DNA of 64,000 nucleotides from Jacaranda mimosifolia (lineage: Eukaryota; Streptophyta; Magnoliopsida; Lamiales; Bignoniaceae), in the NCBI GenBank assembly GCA_018894105.1, contig CM032131.1, positions 20,999,578 to 21,063,577 of the forward strand, given 5' to 3'. The first letter of the stretch is position 1; the number at the start of each line of letters is the position of its first letter. This document shows, in pieces, positions 58,431 through 64,000 of this stretch. Under the pieces are notes generated by a model, which was not told the origin of the DNA, did no database searches, and saw only the letters and a list, made by a program, of their open reading frames with translations. A program made the position numbers and the translations under genes.

Positions 58431-59856
58431 ATTTTATAATATAAGAATTAATTAAATTTAGCTACAATAAATTAAAATCAATTCATTATATTCTTCAAAA
58501 AATTACTTAAGTGACAAATATTGGGACATAAACTATAATGTGAAGTTAATAAGCACTCATGGTTCAAGTATAGTTAATTTAAAAAATATTTGCATCACAT
58601 TTGAAATGAAGAGTTGGTAGTTGGTATCTAATTGCTCTAATTCAATTCATCTTAAATAATTTTTTGACTAAAATTTCTCTAATATTTTTAAATAAATTTA
58701 TCCTTATTCATTATTTTCTACAATTTTAAATTGTAACTAATAGAAAATTATAAAATAAATAAAATTAATTATAAAAACTAATTTAAGTGGACCTAAAAGG
58801 ATATGAACCAAAACTTTTGGGAAAAGAAGTAATAGAACCTAAATTAGATTCTTTTTAATATTAAAATTATTTCATGTGCATTGGCACATTTTCGTATATA
58901 AATTTTGATTGTCAAGTATAGAAAATCTCTTATATTTAACGAGTTATTAATACAAATAAAATCTCAGTAAGTGCAAAGAATATTTAAATTTTTTTTATAT
59001 TTCTCAATATTATTTAAAAAAATACTAAAAAATTCTTATAATCTTATATGCTCGAAATATCTATTCAAATATTTTTTTTAATCCGAAAACACACACTTCA
59101 TTAACTTTTCTTCCTATACTTTTTATTTTAGAAAACACATCAATTAATTTTATTTATTAAAATACTTTTAACTTACTATAAGACACCAAACTTTTAGAAA
59201 TGGATTTTATATTTTGACATTCCCATTAAGATAAATTAAGATTGAGGCAAAAACAAGTGAATGACACAAAGATCAACTCAGAGATAATTATTAAAATTGA
59301 TATTGATTTAAACTTAAAAAATTCATAAATCTAATTAGTGACATAATATTTTGCATCTCTAATTTTATAAACTGAGATTGATGGTAAATTTAATATATAT
59401 ATATATATATATAATACTTTAGTTTTATGTGTATTTTCCATTGAAAAATCTATTTCTCATTCAAAAATTAAAATTAAAAAATCTTTGAAAATAGACAGTA
59501 AACTAAAAATGTATCTCCAATTTTACTATTAAAAAATTGTTTAACAACTTAACCAAATCCCAAATTATCTGCTATGACGTGGAGTAACCTTCGTCTCCAC
59601 TACGCCTTCACCCCCATTACCGTTTCCTGGGGGGTTTATTCACACTATCCCCATAAATTAAAAAATTGAAACAAAAAATTGGGGAACTCAATTGATTTCC
59701 ATGCGGACTCTCTCAAACTAATGATCCAATAACATTGAAGATCTGGGAGATGTATAGAGTTATTTGACGAGTGAAGAATTTATCAATAATTTTTATCACT
59801 CCTAAATGTATTAAAATGAGTTGGGGTAGACCGTGATTCTGCCACAAGAAGGTTTC

Positions 59857-59879
59857 ACGGCCGCTACTGTAGCGGCCGT
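59857..59879. repeat. Perfect 23-bp GC-rich palindrome
   Basis: acggccgctac, a single t, then gtagcggccgt: two exact 11-base arms with a one-base centre, in an AT-rich element. A function is not known to me. Confidence 0.9.
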
Positions 59880-60885
59880 AAATTTTGGAAATTGGTACGT
59901 ACGCAGCTCTTTGCTGGAGACATAATCATCCTTTCTCAAGTTTTATTTCCTTTTCCTTGCTTTTTTTTACTATTTTAATTTCACATATATTGTTTATCCC
60001 TCTTTAAATAATGCTCGATATGGATTTAGAAAAATTAGAAGGAATAGAAAAATTATAAAACAACTAAACAATTTTCACTTATTTTCTTAGACGAAATTTT
60101 CTTAAATGTGGCTGAATTGCCCAAGCAAGATGAACATAATTAAGGAATAAAGAAATATGAAGGTTGTGTGTGCATATTTACATTTTTAAAGTTTAAAGAG
60201 TTCTTTTCTTTTCTTTTTTTTTTTTTGAATTGAATTTGGTGGACTGAAAGTATATACTGCATATGCATACGTTGTTCTGATTTTTAAACATTGTATAAGC
60301 CTTTTTTAAAATGATATAGGCAGGCATCTAATTGTTTAGAAAACTTCTCAAATAGTTTATTTGAAAATTAGTCTTTTCTATTTGAATAATTATAATCCAC
60401 CTTTATTTTGTACTTTGTGTGAAACAATGTATCAACAACTAAATATTGTTAGCTCATTATTTACCTTTATCTTTGTGTTTTTTTCTTATTTGATTTAGTA
60501 ATTAAACTTTTTTGTAACCTCCTGTTAGGTACAAGGCATGCATTAAGATGCTACAATGAAAATGCATTCATTTCCTCTTATTGATATGGTAGATAATATT
60601 TCTGGATGAAAATTACAAGAGCACTGAAAAAATTGAGGCTAAATCTATAAATGTGACTGAATTTGTATGATGTTTGTTTGTTTATGTAAGCTATACCTAT
60701 ATATTATGCTGTTTATGTAAGCTATGATCTTCTGTTTGTTTATTATGCTATTTATTCTCCCTCCTCCATTTGGATGAACTAATTAGCTTCTAATACTTGT
60801 ATAATTCTATATATTTGCAGTTGAAAATGATCCTATGGTAAAAGGAAATGTGGAGAGTTGCGGCCTATATCATGTGTTGCAAAGA

Positions 60886-61074
60886 TTAGAAAAGAACTTG
60901 TCCTCCATCATGAAATCCATCATCCTTGGCTGATATATTGGATAGGCTAGAAGCATCCTTCATCTTCTCATTGCAAAATACTCTCATTTCCTCGAGCACG
61001 AGCAACATATCATGTTTATGGCAACTCAGTCCAAGAAAATATTTAGAGTAGTTGCTACAATGGCATACAGTCAA
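60886..61074 (-). pseudogene. Unrecognised 62-codon frame in the CACTA element (possible captured exon)
   Basis: The minus-strand frame reads MTVCHCSNYSKYFLGLSC, then HDMLLVLEEMRVFCNEKMKD. Its composition is less AT-biased than the surroundings. No family is recognised. It could be a piece of a captured host gene, a relic of the element's own lost gene, or chance. Confidence 0.25.
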
Positions 61075-62119
61075 AACGCTTCATAGCCTACATCATTCAG
61101 GCCAGGGGTAGAGGATATTAGGGAGAGATATTAGGATTTTTGATTAATTTTGTAGTTATAACGGTTATTTATATATCATTTACTAATTTGTGAGATTTTG
61201 GCTTTAGTGACATTCATAACACATTTATTGAAGTTCAATTTTAGTAATTAAAATTTTATCCAAGTTTATTATTTATTCATTGTTTTACATATTTTATTTA
61301 TAATTTCTAAGATTAATCATCACCATCGTCAAAAAAATAATAATAATAAAGGCAATATGGATGGCATGGAAAAATTTAGCTACAAAATTGCAACAAAAAA
61401 GTAGCAACAATAAGAAAATTTAGCAAGCAATGGACCTTGTTAGCTACAGAATTGCAATGGAATACTATCTACTGAATAACAACGGAATAGCAATGGAGGA
61501 CTATACAACGGAATAGAAATGAAAAAATAACAGAATAATGACCGAATTGAAATGGAAGACTATGCAACGGAATAGCAACAACAATTAGTTGCTGAATTGG
61601 ATAGAAGATTACCAACTGAATAGTAACGGAAAAATTAGCAACATAGTAGAAACAGACAGGGTTAGCAACGGAATTGTAACAGAAAATTACAACAGAATCA
61701 TATCAAATATAGAAATGGAATAGTAACGGAACTGTAACAAATATTTGTAATGGAATTTACCCAAAAATTTTTGAAAAAATTGCAACGGAAATTTTTATTA
61801 GCAATGGAAAATTTTCTGTTTCTAAGTTAGCAATGGAGAAAATTCGTTGGAATTCATCTTAACATCGAGTGGTTTAGCTTCAGAAAGTTTCCATTGCAAT
61901 TTCGTTGATAAATCCCTTAGCAACGGAAATTTCCATTACAAATACTCTGTTTTCTTGTAGTGCAACAAGTTTTTGGCCCCGTTACTGGGGAACTAAAATT
62001 ATTTTGTTTATGCTAATATTAATTTTAAGCACCAAGTTTTAGTTCAAACTTTGTTTTACTTATTTATTTGTTTATTTGTTTTTGTTTGTTTATTTCGAGC
62101 AAACGAGGATACTACAAAA

Positions 62120-63660
62120 ATGGCAAAAGAAGATAGATATCTGGGGGATTATTTTATCCCACAAATTCAGGGATTTCAGATAGGAATCGCTAGACCATCT
62201 ATTCAGCCCAATAATTTTGAGATCAAGCCAGCTATCATTAAGATGATACAAAATTTAATACAGTTTGGGGGGTCTCCAGAAGATCCGAATGCTCATTTAG
62301 CTAATTTTTTGAAAATTTGTGATACCTGCAAATATAATGGAGTTTCTAATGATGCAATTTGATTGAGGTTATTTCCATCTTCACTAAAGGACAAAGCAAA
62401 GAGTTGGCTATCAACTTTGCCATCGGGATCCAATGCCACTTGGGAGGATTTAGTGCAGAGATTTTTGGCTAAGTTTTTTAGACCATCACGAATAGTCAAA
62501 TTGAGGAATGAGATTACTTCATTTATCCAATTTGACTAGGAAACATTTTATGAGGCATGGGAAAGATATAAGGAGATGCTCAGAAAATGCCTTCATCATG
62601 GATTGAGAAAGTGGCTTCAAGTGTAGACGTTCTACAATAGATTATCTGCACAAACAAGAGGAATATTGATGCTGCCATATGAGGTACACTTATAAGGAAA
62701 AAGATTGGGTAAATATTTGAGTTATTTGAAGAGATGGCGGCATGCAGTTATCAATGGCCAACTGAGAGTTTAACTAAACCAAAGAAAGCTACTGGAATTT
62801 ATGAGGTAAATGCTACTATATTTTTGACTGCACAATTAGAAGCTTTAACGAAGAAGATGGACACACTTGCAAGTATTATAATTTACCTAGTACAGCAAGT
62901 TCAAGTAGTAGAGAATCAATTTATTACTTGAGATATTTGCGGGGATGTGCATTCTAGTGATTAGTGCCATCAAACTTTAGAATCAGTGCAGTTTGTTCGG
63001 AATTTCAACAGGAATCAAAATAATTCATACTCAAATACTTATAATTCTAAATGGAGACAACACCCCAATTTTTCATGGAGCAATAAGCAAGGACAAACTT
63101 CAACCCCTAAACCTCTACCACCATGCTTTTAGCAACAAGAAAAGAAACCATCTTTAGAGGAAATGTTCATGCAGTTTATGGTTAAGATAATGAATATATG
63201 GAAAAAACTGATGCAACTCTTCAGAGTCAATCAACTTCAATTAGAACATTAGAAACACAAATGGGCCAGCTAGCTAGTGCATTGAATATGAGACAGCAAG
63301 GAACTTTGCTAAGTAATACTGAGATAAATCATAAATGATAAGGTAAGGAACAATGCAATGATGTTTCTTTGAGGAATGGTAGAGAGTTGCAAGAATATCA
63401 GAAGGTCCCTCTACCTTCAGAGGAATTGAAAGAAGAATGACCAATTGAGGAGGGAAAGGATGAGATGCAGAAAATTGAAGAAGTTAATCCTATCAAACCA
63501 CTTATGTCCTTTCCTCAAAGGCTTAAGAAGCAAAAGTTGGACAAGCAATTTCAACAATTTTTGGAGGTTTTCAAGAAACTCCACACAAATATTCTATTTA
63601 CTAAAGCTTTAGAACAAAATGCCAAGTTATGCGAAATTCATGAAAGCTATTTTATCTAAG
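62120..63660 (+). pseudogene. gag pseudogene of the Athila-like element
   Basis: It starts MAKEDRYLGDYFIPQIQGFQ and continues PAIIKMIQNLIQFGGSPEDP, HLANFLKICDTCKYNGVS, stop at 62360, then LRLFPSSLKDKAKSWLSTLP, TWEDLVQRFLAKFF (62450-62480), the gag capsid core of Athila-type elements. Further stops lie near 62537, 62623 and 62691. A later frame gives LTAQLEALTKKMDTLAS, a degraded zinc-knuckle zone (DICGDVHSSD, NFNRNQNNSYSNTYN, HPNFSWSNKQGQ at 62937-63095) and LETQMGQLASALNMR (63248-63292). Clearly inactive. Confidence 0.88.
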
Positions 63661-64000
63661 AAAAGGCATTTGAGTGAATTTGAAACAGTGGCACTCAAAA
63701 TGGAATGCAGTGCAATCATCCAAAAGAAGTTACCCCCAAAGCTCAAGGATTCTGGGAGTTTCACCATACCATGCGAAATTGGTACTAATTTTTTTGGAAT
63801 GGCACTTTCGATTTGGGGATGAGTATAAATTTAATGCCATATTCCATCTATCAATGACTTGGATAGGGAGAGATGAAGCCAACTAGTGTAACCTTACAAC
63901 TTGTGGATAGAACATTCACATATCCTAAGGAAATAATTGAAGATGTATTGGTAAAAGTTGATAAATTTATTTTTCCCGTAGGTTTTATTATGTTTGTAAT
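63465..64000 (+). pseudogene. Protease region of the Athila-like element, runs off the window
   Basis: IKPLMSFPQRLKKQKLDKQF then FLEVFKKLHTNILFTKALEQ, after which a frameshift near 63615 moves the reading to MPSYAKFMKAILSKKRHLSE, KLPPKLKDSGSFTIPCEIG (63619-63783). Then LMPYSIY-like, MKPTSVTLQLVDRTFTYP and VLVKVDKFIFPV-like text (63830-63980). This is the region just before and into the aspartic protease of Athila-type polyproteins. RT would follow outside the window. Confidence 0.82.

Larger units (their letters stand above)
58440..61430. other. Unique right-hand interior of the CACTA element
   Basis: AT-rich DNA with a (TA)n run at about 59394-59413, a GC-richer island at 59570-59640 and another at 59830-59880 containing a perfect palindrome, and a possible captured fragment at 60830-61080. 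No transposase motif was recognised on either strand. Confidence 0.55.
51989..61962. mobile_element. Non-autonomous CACTA element, 9,974 bp, TSD caa
   Basis: The left end CACTACAAGAAAACAGAG and the right end, reverse-complemented, CACTACAAGAAAACAGAG are identical for at least 18 bases; the match continues with few changes (tatttgtaa...). The 3-bp duplication caa flanks it at 51986-51988 and 61963-61965. Subterminal zones (about 52000-52360 and 61430-61960) are packed with AATAGCAACGGAA and its reverse complement, the kind of array that binds a CACTA transposase. No transposase reading was found, so movement would need an enzyme in trans. The core is a dimeric tandem repeat array (about 52530-58430). 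Confidence 0.93.
50780..64000 (+). mobile_element. Athila-like Ty3/Gypsy retrotransposon, 3' end beyond the window, split by a CACTA element
   Basis: An LTR-like region (about 50780/50800 to 51988) is followed, once the CACTA insertion and one copy of its caa TSD are removed, by caagtttttggccccgttac and tggggaac. This is a slightly worn TTTTTGGCGCCGTTGCCGGGGAAC, the usual LTR-to-primer-site junction of Athila and related plant elements. A gag gene starts at 62120 and protease text runs to the window end. The exact LTR start is uncertain (TG at 50780 or TGT at 50800). Confidence 0.8.

Overview
The window is nuclear DNA from a flowering plant, most likely a eudicot. It is AT-rich, its genes carry introns, and plant-type Ty3/Gypsy, CACTA, hAT, LINE and SINE elements fill most of the space. 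I cannot name the species. Three host genes are visible, all on the + strand: the 3' part of an IST1-like (ESCRT-III/VPS4 regulator) gene at 2-940; a complete three-exon secreted EPF2-like (EPIDERMAL PATTERNING FACTOR) peptide gene at 6111-7185; and a complete nine-coding-exon phosphopantothenate-cysteine ligase (CoA biosynthesis) gene at 40779-43103, whose first coding intron appears to be GC-AG.

Layout. 0.9-5.9 kb is AT-rich spacer with worn hAT and CACTA pieces. 5.9-7.2 kb is the EPF2-like gene, with a MITE and long simple repeats in its introns. 7.4-14.8 kb is a Tat-type Gypsy element (TSD ctttt) that keeps gag, protease and an antisense remnant but has lost RT and integrase; two hAT elements with perfect 8-bp TSDs sit inside it. 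16.3-29.6 kb is a degenerate CACTA-like element split by a full-length but decayed Tat-lineage Gypsy element (17503-28699, TSD actat) with gag, PR, RT, two RNase H domains, INT, a spacer minisatellite and an antisense gene with its own TATA box. 29.6-38.7 kb holds LTR scraps, a SINE and a probable Tip100-like hAT split by a solo LTR. 38.7-43.1 kb is the PPCS gene and its probable leader intron. 43.6-50.8 kb is an antisense L1-type LINE split by a hAT (TSD gacatccc) and a solo LTR (TSD agtta). From about 50.8 kb to the end is an Athila-like Gypsy element cut by a 9,974-bp CACTA element (51989-61962, TSD caa).

Most novel structure. The 10-kb CACTA element has no transposase. It is built of alternating A and B repeat units of about 750 bp (a dimer of about 1.5 kb, roughly four copies), each carrying a hairpin-forming version of the element's own subterminal motif. 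The second is the Tat antisense gene with a duplicated leader and TATA box. The host genes are not functionally linked; the window is mainly a record of nested insertions around three unrelated housekeeping or developmental genes. All similarity statements come from reading the sequence and from family knowledge; no database search or alignment was run.
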